DNA from: CAIKBL01 sp043734785
GTDB taxonomy: Bacteria; Pseudomonadota; Gammaproteobacteria; Ga0077536
NCBI GenBank assembly: GCA_043734785.1
Contig: JAYTEX010000089.1
Span: 1-51,728 of the forward strand
Reading direction: 5' to 3'
DNA length: 51,728 nt
Program-made: the position numbers and the translations under genes
The notes under the pieces: generated by a model
What the model was told of the DNA's origin: nothing
Database searches by the model: none
Seen by the model: only the letters and a program-made list of their open reading frames with translations
Shown: piece after piece, positions 44,614 to 51,728 of the stretch
Position numbering within the stretch: position 1 is the first letter of the stretch
Layout: every line of letters begins with the position of its first letter

Positions 44614-46413
44614 ATGAGTCTGCTAGTCAATCGCCGCGACGTCGAATTCTTACTCTACGAGGTTCTGCATATTGAGGATCTCACGCGTTGCGCCCGCTTC
44701 GCTGGGCAGGACCGCGCCGTCTATGACGCCACACTCGATGCCGCAGAGGCGATCGCGACCGACAAATTTGCGACGCATGCCGCCAAGGTAGATACAGAAG
44801 AGCCAACTTTTGACGGTGAGCGCGTCCATCTGATCCCCGAAATGAAAGAGGCGTTAGACGCCTATGTCGAGGCCGGTTTTATGGGCGCCTCGTTCGACAG
44901 CGACATCGGCGGCATGCAGTTGCCGTGGACGATAGCCCAGTGCTGTGCGCTGTATTTCTGTGCGGCGAATATTTCGACCACCGCCTATCCCTTCATCACG
45001 ATCGCCGCCGCTAACCTGCTGAGCTATTTCGGATCTGCGGAGCACAAGAAAAAATATCTCGCTGCGCTGGTCAGCGGCCGCTTCTACGGCACGATGTGTT
45101 TGTCCGAGCCGCAGGCAGGATCATCCCTGGCCGATATCCGCACGCGCGCAGTGCCGCAGCCTGCAGGGCATTATCTGATCACGGGCAACAAGATGTGGAC
45201 CTCGGCGGCCGAACACAATCTGTCCGAGAATATCCTCCACATGGTGCTCGCCAAGATTCCGGGCGGCCCACCAGGCGTCAAAGGGATCTCGCTGTTCCTG
45301 GTGCCGAAGTTTATGGTCAATGACGACGGCTCGCTTGGGGCACGGAATGACGCCTACATCACCGGGCTCAATCATAAAATGGGCTACCGCGGCACGGTCA
45401 ACACCGTGTTCAATCTGGGCGATCACGGCCAGTGTATCGGGTACCTGATTGGCGAAGCGCACCAGGGCCTGAACTACATGTTTCACATGATGAACGAGGC
45501 GCGGGTCGGGGTTGGCCTCGGTGGCGTGGCGTTGGGCTACACCGGTTATCTGTATGCTTTGAAGTATGCGCGGGAACGCCCGCAAGGGCGCCTGCCGGAG
45601 AACAAAGATCCGGCGAGTCCGCAGGTTCCCATCATCCAGCATGCGGATATCCGTCGCCTGTTGCTCGCGCAGAAGGCCGCCGTGGAAGGCGGGCTTGCGC
45701 TGGTCCTCTACTGTGCTCACCTGCTCGATCTACAGCGCACGAGTCTGGCGGCGGCAGAACTCGAACGGGTCGGGCTGCTGCTCGATCTACTCACGCCGAT
45801 TGCCAAGTCCTGGCCCGGTGAATTTTGTCTGGAGGCGAACAAGCATGCGATCCAGATTCATGGTGGCGCCGGCTATACCCGCGACTATCCCGTGGAACGA
45901 TTTTATCGCGATAACCGTCTGAACCCGATTCACGAAGGTGCGCATGGGATTCATGGCATCGATCTCCTTGGGCGCAAAGTAGCGATGCGCGATGGCGCGG
46001 CGCTGAAGGCCTTGCAGGCTGAAATCTCACGCACACTGGAGGATGCGGCCGCGCACGCCGCGCTTGGCGAGTTCCGCACCTTGCTCAGCACTGTGTTCCA
46101 GCAACTGCTGGGAGCGACCGTGGCCATTGGCGGTTTACGGGAACGCGGCGAAGGGACGCGCGCGCTGGCGAATGCCGGGATTTATCTGGATACCTTCGGG
46201 CATGTCGTGATTGCTTGGCTGTGGCTGCGCCAGGCAGTCATCGCCGCTGCCGCGATCCCCGGCGCGAGTGCCGTCGAGGGCGCCTTCTATCGCGGCAAGC
46301 TACAGGCCTGCCAGTACTTTTATCGTTACGAGCTTGCCACCGTGCCCGAGCGCCTGACCTTGCTTGCGGCAGGCGATGAGACCTGTCTCGCCATGGCGGA
46401 CGAGTGGTTTTGA
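44614..46413 (+). CDS. Large acyl-CoA dehydrogenase (FadE5-like, 599 aa)
   Basis: A dehydrogenase with an N-terminal extension and a C-terminal domain, as in bacterial acyl-CoA dehydrogenases of about 600 residues. MSLLVNRRDVEFLLYEVL is the family start, so ATG at 44614 is preferred over TTG at 44602. TMCLSEPQAGSSLADI, TGNKMWTSAAEHN, HMMNEARVGVGLGG and IQIHGGAGYTRDYPVER are landmarks. The catalytic motif HEGAHGI keeps Glu. Possible -10 elements (TATACA or TACAAT, 44569-44576) precede it, so it may have its own promoter. It ends 10 bases before the ligase. Confidence 0.94.
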   Translation: MSLLVNRRDVEFLLYEVLHIEDLTRCARFAGQDRAVYDATLDAAEAIATDKFATHAAKVDTEEPTFDGERVHLIPEMKEALDAYVEAGFMGASFDSDIGGMQLPWTIAQCCALYFCAANISTTAYPFITIAAANLLSYFGSAEHKKKYLAALVSGRFYGTMCLSEPQAGSSLADIRTRAVPQPAGHYLITGNKMWTSAAEHNLSENILHMVLAKIPGGPPGVKGISLFLVPKFMVNDDGSLGARNDAYITGLNHKMGYRGTVNTVFNLGDHGQCIGYLIGEAHQGLNYMFHMMNEARVGVGLGGVALGYTGYLYALKYARERPQGRLPENKDPASPQVPIIQHADIRRLLLAQKAAVEGGLALVLYCAHLLDLQRTSLAAAELERVGLLLDLLTPIAKSWPGEFCLEANKHAIQIHGGAGYTRDYPVERFYRDNRLNPIHEGAHGIHGIDLLGRKVAMRDGAALKALQAEISRTLEDAAAHAALGEFRTLLSTVFQQLLGATVAIGGLRERGEGTRALANAGIYLDTFGHVVIAWLWLRQAVIAAAAIPGASAVEGAFYRGKLQACQYFYRYELATVPERLTLLAAGDETCLAMADEWF

Positions 46414-46423
46414 GGAGCGAACC

Positions 46424-48043
46424 ATGAATATGATCGACTACGAGGCGGAACGCGCGCGCTATCGTTGGCAACCACCGGCGCGCTTTAATTTTGCACGCGA
46501 TGTCATCGACGTTCACGGTGAGCGGGATCCGCACAAGCTTGCGATGCTGTGGATCGATGATCACGGCAGCGAACGCCGGATCACCTATCGTGAAATGAGT
46601 ACGCGCTCACGGCGGCTCTGCAATGTGCTGGCTGCCGCAGGCATCCAACGTGGCGATACCGTCATCGTGATGCTGCCGCGACTGGTGGCCTGGTGGGAGG
46701 TCGTCACTGCATGTCTGCGGATGGGCGTTATCGTGTCACCCGGGACGGGTCAGCTCGCGCCGAAAGATCTCGCCTACCGTATTGAAGCCGCGCAGGCCAC
46801 CGTGTTTATTACCGAACACAAGCACGTCGCGAAACTCGACGCGATAGCCGAGGTCGCGGCGCGCTTGAAACTCCGGCTGTGTGTCGACGGCGCACCCTCG
46901 GGCTGGGTGAATTACGAAACTGCCGTGGCGGATGCCGCAGAGGTCTTTGAGGCGGCGGACACCGCGCCCGATGACGATGCGCTGTGCTATTTCACCTCGG
47001 GCACGACTGGCTATCCGAAAATGGCGATCCAGACGCAAGGTTATGGCCTCGCGCATCACATCACCGGTCATTACTGGCTCGATCTCACGCCAGAAGATCT
47101 GCACTGGAATCTAAGCGATACCGGGTGGGCGAAGGCCGCCTGGAGTAGCTATTTTGGGCCTTGGAATTGCGGCGCCACGTTGTTCATCCACCACAGCGAG
47201 ACCTTCGATCCGCAACGTACCCTGGAGATCCTGGCGCAATATCCGATCACGACTTTCTGCGGCGCGCCGACGATCTATCGCATGCTCGTGTTGCAGGATT
47301 TGAGTGCGTATCAGTTTCCGCATCTGCGGCATGTGGTGGGTGCCGGTGAGCCGCTCAACCCGGAAGTCATCGAAACCTGGCAAGCCGCCACCGGTTTGAC
47401 CATTCGCGATGGTTATGGCCAGACCGAATCAGTGCTGCTGTGCGCGAGCTTTCCGTGTCTCACGCCGCGCTTTGGTTCGATGGGCAAACCCTCCCCCGGC
47501 ATCGATCTCGCGGTGATTGATGACGATGGCAAGCCCATGCCGCCTGCTCGCGAAGGCGACGTGGCCGTGCGCGTGGAACCGACTTGGCCGCCGGGGCTAT
47601 TCAAAGAATACCGTGGTGACGAGGAGCGCACGCGCAAGTGCTTTCGCCATGGCTGGTACCTCACTGGCGACCGCGCGTATGTCGATGCCGACGGCTACTT
47701 TTGGTTTGTTGGCCGTGCGGATGACGTGATCAATTCGGCGGGCTACCGCATCGGGCCGTTCGAGGTCGAGAGTGCGCTGCTCGAACATCCGGCAGTGGCG
47801 GAATCCGCAGTGGTCTCGAGCCCCGATGAAATGCGCGGTGAAGTGGTCAAGGCCTTCGTGGTTTTGAAGCCTGGCTATGTTGGCAGCGCGGCGCTTGGGA
47901 AAGCCTTGCAGGAACATGTGAAGGCGGTGACCGCGCCCTACAAATATCCGCGCAAGATAGAGTTCGTGAATGAGCTGCCGAAGACCGTAAGCGGCAAGAT
48001 TCGCCGAATCGAATTGCGCGAACGAGAATGGAACCAGCAGTAG
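46424..48043 (+). CDS. Acyl-CoA synthetase, AMP-forming (ACSM-like)
   Basis: A 539-residue ANL-superfamily ligase that activates a carboxylic acid via an acyl-adenylate. The P-loop SGTTGYPKM (about 190-198), DGYGQTES, TGDRAYVDADGYFWFVGRADD and C-terminal PKTVSGKIRR with the catalytic Lys are intact. It is closest in layout to medium-chain (ACSM-type) and aryl-acid ligases. A gaggag ribosome site precedes the ATG at 46424. It provides the entry step for the adjoining dehydrogenases. The acid is unknown. Confidence 0.94.
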   Translation: MNMIDYEAERARYRWQPPARFNFARDVIDVHGERDPHKLAMLWIDDHGSERRITYREMSTRSRRLCNVLAAAGIQRGDTVIVMLPRLVAWWEVVTACLRMGVIVSPGTGQLAPKDLAYRIEAAQATVFITEHKHVAKLDAIAEVAARLKLRLCVDGAPSGWVNYETAVADAAEVFEAADTAPDDDALCYFTSGTTGYPKMAIQTQGYGLAHHITGHYWLDLTPEDLHWNLSDTGWAKAAWSSYFGPWNCGATLFIHHSETFDPQRTLEILAQYPITTFCGAPTIYRMLVLQDLSAYQFPHLRHVVGAGEPLNPEVIETWQAATGLTIRDGYGQTESVLLCASFPCLTPRFGSMGKPSPGIDLAVIDDDGKPMPPAREGDVAVRVEPTWPPGLFKEYRGDEERTRKCFRHGWYLTGDRAYVDADGYFWFVGRADDVINSAGYRIGPFEVESALLEHPAVAESAVVSSPDEMRGEVVKAFVVLKPGYVGSAALGKALQEHVKAVTAPYKYPRKIEFVNELPKTVSGKIRRIELREREWNQQ

Positions 48044-48044
48044 T

Positions 48045-49436
48045 TTGAGCACTTCCGAGGCTGCACGCACAGAGATTCGCGCGCAGCGCATCGCACTGAT
48101 CACACTGGTGATCAGCTCCTTCGCGCTGCCGCTGATGTTGTCGGCCGTCAATGTCGCGCTGCCATCAGTGGCGCGAGCACTGCGCATGGATGCAGTCCAG
48201 TTGAGCTGGGTGCAACTCGCGTTTCTCACGACCAGTGCCGCTACCGTGCTGGCGTTCGGTCGCCTAGCGGATCTGGTCGGGCGCAAACGGATCTACACGC
48301 TCGGCACGGTCGCGCTAATGATCTCCTCGGTGCTTGCCGCGAGTGCGCGCAATGCGGACATGCTGCTCATTTTCCGCGGGCTGCAGGGTGCGAGTGCGGC
48401 CATGATCTATGCCACCCAGATTGCGATTTTGACGTCGATATATCCCCCGCAGCAGCGCGGACAAGCGATCGGCATGCTGGTTTCCGCCGTGTATTTCGGG
48501 CTGACTTGCGGGCCGCTGTTAGGCGGCTGGCTGATTGAATATTTCAACTGGCGCGCGGCATTCGTGGCCCATTTGCCGCTGACAATCCTCGTGCTGCTGT
48601 GTGGGATCCCGCGCATCCGCGGGGAATGGAAGGCGGATAAACCTGGCAGGTTCGATCTGCCGGGCGCGTCGCTCTACGGCGGATCGATCGTGTGTTTGAT
48701 GTGGGGTGGGACCCACCTGCCGCATTTAAGCGGGCTTCTCGGCATGCTGGCAGGCGCGTTCGGCATCGCGAGCTTCTTTCGCCATCAGCACGGGCGCAAG
48801 GATCCGATATTCGATGTGAGCCTGTTCTACAGCAATCGAGTGTTTGCGTTGTCGTCGCTGGCCTCCTTGTTGATGTATGCCACGACCTATTCGACGCTCG
48901 TGTTGGTAAGCTTGTACCTGCAATATCTGAAGGGACTGTCGCCAACCCAAACCGGCCTCGTCATGCTGGCTCAGCCGTTGATGTCAGCGCTGTTGTCGCC
49001 AGTGGCCGGACGCTTATCGGATCGGGTCGAGCCACGGGTGATCGCAACCTTAGGGGTGGCAACCACCGCGCTAGGGCTTTTTATGCTGTCGTGGTTGAAA
49101 CCCCTGTCGCCGCTTGCCTATGTGACAGCGTGCCTGGTCACGACCGGCATCGGCTTTAGCTTGTTTTCGTCGCCCAATGTGAACGCGATTATGAGCGGCG
49201 TCGACACACGGCTGTATGGCACAGCGGGTGCGGTTGTCGCCACCATGCGAGTGCTTGGCCAGCTCTGCAGCATGGGGTTGGTGGCGGCAGCCTTCGCGCT
49301 CACCATGGGACGGGTCGAGATCACGCCTGCGATTTATCCGCAATTGGCGCGCGCGCTGCAGTTGAGCTTCGTGATAGCGACGGGACTATGTGTTCCCGCA
49401 ATCCTCTGCTCGCTGGCGCGCGGACGGATGCGGTAG
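48045..49436 (+). CDS. MFS transporter, EmrB/QacA (DHA2)-like
   Basis: A 463-residue, 12-14 helix drug:H+ antiporter-type protein. The first helix NVALPSVARALRM and the loop GRLADLVGRKRIY (motif A) are typical of the DHA2 branch. It begins with TTG at 48045, one base after the ligase stop, so it belongs to the same transcript. It may export a pathway substrate or product, or import the acid; direction is not determinable. A palindromic terminator follows. Confidence 0.9.
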   Translation: MSTSEAARTEIRAQRIALITLVISSFALPLMLSAVNVALPSVARALRMDAVQLSWVQLAFLTTSAATVLAFGRLADLVGRKRIYTLGTVALMISSVLAASARNADMLLIFRGLQGASAAMIYATQIAILTSIYPPQQRGQAIGMLVSAVYFGLTCGPLLGGWLIEYFNWRAAFVAHLPLTILVLLCGIPRIRGEWKADKPGRFDLPGASLYGGSIVCLMWGGTHLPHLSGLLGMLAGAFGIASFFRHQHGRKDPIFDVSLFYSNRVFALSSLASLLMYATTYSTLVLVSLYLQYLKGLSPTQTGLVMLAQPLMSALLSPVAGRLSDRVEPRVIATLGVATTALGLFMLSWLKPLSPLAYVTACLVTTGIGFSLFSSPNVNAIMSGVDTRLYGTAGAVVATMRVLGQLCSMGLVAAAFALTMGRVEITPAIYPQLARALQLSFVIATGLCVPAILCSLARGRMR

Positions 49437-49440
49437 CTCG

Positions 49441-49460
49441 GCTTTCAGCGCGCTGAAAGC
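49441..49460 (+). terminator. Palindromic terminator after the MFS gene
   Basis: A perfect 20-base palindrome (GCTTTCAGCG/CGCTGAAAGC) lies 4 bases after the MFS stop and is followed by TTTAAG. It would end the catabolic operon. A perfect palindrome of this size could also be an operator. Confidence 0.6.
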
Positions 49461-49613
49461 TTTAAGACAAAGGCGCGCGATAATCGGCGGGGCATGGGGT
49501 TCGCTCCCGCTGGCAAGTCTCGCGCTTGGGCGCATGGTACGATGCAGCAGACCCGCGACAAATTCATTTGCGCCGGTCAACCCCGATGCCTACGCTCCCG
49601 ACGAGGAATTCCG

Positions 49614-49910
49614 ATGCCCTACATGATTAAGACCATCGATAAACCGGATTCGCTCGCGAAACGCAACGAACTCCGTCCCGCGCACATCGTTTATCTGGAT
49701 AGCCAAGCGCACCATATCCTCGCTGCGGGTGCCTTGCTCAATGATGACGGCAGCGGCGGCCACGGTGGACTGATCCTAGTGAGCTGCGATAATCGGCGTG
49801 AGGCGGAGGAGTTCATCAACAATGATCCGTTCACTAAAGGCGGCTTGTTCGAAGCGATCGAGGTTACGCGCTGGCGCAAGGCCTACTTCGACTTCAAACG
49901 GTTGGTGTAG
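49614..49910 (+). CDS. YciI-like protein
   Basis: A 98-residue ferredoxin-like (YCII/YciI) domain protein. RPAHIVYLDSQAHHIL, GALLNDDGSGGHGGLILV and the EAEEFINNDPFTKGGLF helix are the family pattern, including the conserved His and Asp proposed to be catalytic. ATG at 49614 has gaggaa upstream. Some YciI homologues are dehalogenating or ring-degrading accessory enzymes; here it sits after the acyl-CoA operon, and its role is open. Confidence 0.88.
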   Translation: MPYMIKTIDKPDSLAKRNELRPAHIVYLDSQAHHILAAGALLNDDGSGGHGGLILVSCDNRREAEEFINNDPFTKGGLFEAIEVTRWRKAYFDFKRLV

Positions 49911-50256
49911 CCGGAGGGTTTAGGTCAAGACTAAGTCTGGGTCGCTGACAGCCACAAGACTAAAAATCCGAACGAGCGGGGAAGGCGCGTGCAGTTTGCA
50001 CCGCAATCGCAGGGGGGAGGGACCTGCCGGCGTCGAAAACAATCCAAATTGCGTGCGAAATAGGAAATAATTCGCGCGACGGTGCGCGCCCGCATGAGGG
50101 GGATCAGGCGCGCACCCTAAAAATCCGCGAGTGACGGCCACGTGTTCTCAAGCGCGGGGCTACCCAGCGTGAGGTCGAGCCTCCCGCGTCACTGAATGCG
50201 AATGGCCCTCGATCGTTTAACCGGAAGCTGCAAACGGCAGAAAAAGTAGGTAATCC
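49911..50256. other. Intergenic region before the RND gene
   Basis: About 345 bases contain no gene I can support. A purine-rich agtagg (50245-50250) stands before the RND start. I see no clear promoter, riboswitch or repeat. Confidence 0.4.
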
Positions 50257-51728
50257 GTGGAATCAAAAGACTTAACAGTACGCGAAACGCGTGGCCAAGC
50301 GATCGCTAACTGGTTGATGGATCGCAAATGGATCTCGTTCCTGATCATCTGTGTGCCGACCATCATGCTCGCCATGCATATCTCAAAAATTGAGGTCTAC
50401 TCGCGGTTCGCGGATTTGCTGCCTGAAAAGCACGAGTACATCCAGAACTATAACCGTATGAAGCAGACTTTCGGTGGCGCTAATGTGGTGTCCATGGCGC
50501 TCGAAACGACTGATCCGAAAAAGGATATCTTCACGCTAGGGACGCTGAAGAAAATAAAAATGCTGACGGAACAGGTCGATCTGATCACGGGGGTCAACCA
50601 CTACCAGGTGGCAAGCATCGCGCACCCGAAGATCCGCCGGGTCCTGACCACCGCTGGGGGCTTGATCAAATCCGAACCGGTGTTGCCTAAAGATCTGCCT
50701 CAGGACGAAGCCGGTCTCAAGCAATTGCGTGAAGAGTCGTTCAATAACGACATCGTCTACGGCACTTACGTGTCAACTGACGGCCGATCGGCGCTGATTC
50801 TTGCGGGTTTCGACGAAGAACGTCTCAACTACACGGAAATTCATACGCGCCTGATCGAATTGAAGAATGAGGTTGAGAAGGATGGCGAGACGAAGCTCTT
50901 CATCGCCGGCGAGCCCATGCTCAAGGGCTGGATCTACTTCTACTCCAAAGAACTGAAGGTCATTTTCGGGGTGACCGGTGCAGTCATGATTGCGCTGCTC
51001 TGGTTCCATTTTGGTTCCTTGGTCGGTGTGCTCGTCCCCGCCATCGGCACTTTCCTGTCGGCAGTCTGGGGGCTCGGCTTTGTGGGCTGGATGGGGTTCA
51101 ATCTGGACCCGCTGATTCTGGTGGTGCCGATCCTGATTTCGGCCAGAACGGCCAGCCACTGCGTGCAGCTGATGGAGCGCTACTACGATGAAATCAGGCT
51201 AGGGCACCAGAAAGAGACTGCCGTGCGAGTCGCGATGGGGGAGCTGCTGCTACCGGCAACCTTGGGGATTCTAGCGGACGCCTTCGCGTTGCTGGTGTTG
51301 ACCGTCTCGTCAATGCCGATGATTTCGAAGCTCGGTTACTACTGCGCATTCTGGGGGGCTAGCAATCTGGTGACGGTGGCCGTGTTCGTGCCGCTGATTA
51401 TGTCGCTGCTGCCAGCCCCCACCGTGACGCGGCAAGAGGAACACAAGCATCTGCCATCACGCTTGATGCATAACCTCGGGGTATTTTTAGTAGGGCCGAA
51501 AGCGACCACCGTGGTCATGGGCGGCGCGCTGGCATTGACTGCGTGGGCCTTCTATTTTGGTTGGACCGTGCAGATTGGCGAGAGCAAACCTGGCTCGCCG
51601 ATCTTGTTCCCGGAATCCGATTACAACATCGCAGCCGCGCACATCGCCGACAGTTTCGCCGGCGCGAACCAGTTCAGTATCTATTTCGAAGGTGACAAGG
51701 CGCACCGCATGAAGGATCCCAAGGTGGT
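50257..51728 (+). CDS. RND/MMPL-family transporter, partial (N-terminal 490 codons)
   Basis: The gene runs off the right end in frame. GTG at 50257 starts a cytosolic segment, a membrane helix (about 26-41) and a periplasmic domain with the EVYSRFADLLPEKHEYI segment that typifies the HAE3/MMPL hydrophobe exporters. A block of five or so helices follows at about 230-390 (nucleotides 50940-51420), then a hydrophilic turn and the next helix. It lacks the RND efflux architecture of AcrB-type multidrug pumps. Related proteins often accompany steroid, hopanoid and fatty-acid genes, which fits the acyl-CoA cluster upstream. Confidence 0.88.
   Translation, partial: MESKDLTVRETRGQAIANWLMDRKWISFLIICVPTIMLAMHISKIEVYSRFADLLPEKHEYIQNYNRMKQTFGGANVVSMALETTDPKKDIFTLGTLKKIKMLTEQVDLITGVNHYQVASIAHPKIRRVLTTAGGLIKSEPVLPKDLPQDEAGLKQLREESFNNDIVYGTYVSTDGRSALILAGFDEERLNYTEIHTRLIELKNEVEKDGETKLFIAGEPMLKGWIYFYSKELKVIFGVTGAVMIALLWFHFGSLVGVLVPAIGTFLSAVWGLGFVGWMGFNLDPLILVVPILISARTASHCVQLMERYYDEIRLGHQKETAVRVAMGELLLPATLGILADAFALLVLTVSSMPMISKLGYYCAFWGASNLVTVAVFVPLIMSLLPAPTVTRQEEHKHLPSRLMHNLGVFLVGPKATTVVMGGALALTAWAFYFGWTVQIGESKPGSPILFPESDYNIAAAHIADSFAGANQFSIYFEGDKAHRMKDPKV

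Overview
This is a high-GC chromosomal segment of a gammaproteobacterium, with no plasmid, prophage or insertion-sequence core visible. The placement rests on gene order: gltX followed by tRNA-Ala and tRNA-Glu; ffs-dnaX-ybaB-recR; tsaE-amiC-mutL-miaA-hfq-hflX-hflK-hflC-DUF2065-hisZ-purA; and a MutL C-terminus of the MutH-dependent (E. coli-like) type. Genus cannot be read from the sequence. The catabolic genes suit an environmental aerobe that degrades fatty-acid-like or terpenoid/steroid-like compounds, but this is inference.

Layout. 1-3032: a tandem PilZ (c-di-GMP) protein divergent from gltX, then a two-tRNA operon with its own promoter. 3033-20484: an accessory-looking stretch of mostly single genes, many on the minus strand: D-aminoacylase-type amidohydrolase, two luciferase-like flavin/F420 oxidoreductases, an OmpA-type lipoprotein with a clean terminator, a secreted limonene-epoxide-hydrolase-like protein, an NADPH-FMN reductase, a second secreted NTF2-fold protein, a flavin reductase-like protein, a GT39 glycosyltransferase, a beta-class GST, a DUF3617 protein, a histone-deacetylase-like amidohydrolase and a zinc alcohol dehydrogenase. 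Broken genes are interspersed: a HipA N-terminal fragment, a MarR fragment and a frameshifted small conserved protein.

20485-37304: a dense plus-strand housekeeping block. 4.5S RNA and DnaX lead into YbaB and RecR, then oligoribonuclease, Nnr, TsaE, AmiC, MutL, MiaA, Hfq, HflX, HflK/HflC, a DUF2065 membrane protein, HisZ, PurA and PdxH, many overlapping by a few bases or spaced by only a few. 37348-40989: an oxidative pentose phosphate operon gnd-zwf-pgl, which converts glucose-6-phosphate to ribulose-5-phosphate with NADPH production.

40979-51728: an acyl-CoA catabolism cluster. Two divergent acyl-CoA dehydrogenases of ACAD10/11 type (Asp in place of the usual catalytic Glu) flank a shared promoter region. 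The rightward arm continues with an SDR, a third, larger acyl-CoA dehydrogenase with the usual Glu, an ACSM-like acyl-CoA ligase, an MFS exporter, a YciI-like protein and an RND/MMPL transporter cut off by the window end. The ligase would activate a carboxylic acid, the dehydrogenases would desaturate it and the SDR would oxidise or reduce a hydroxyl or keto group. No enoyl-CoA hydratase or thiolase is in view. The substrate is unknown. Non-ATG starts (TTG for hflX, purA and the MFS gene; GTG for nnr, hisZ and the RND gene) are common here.
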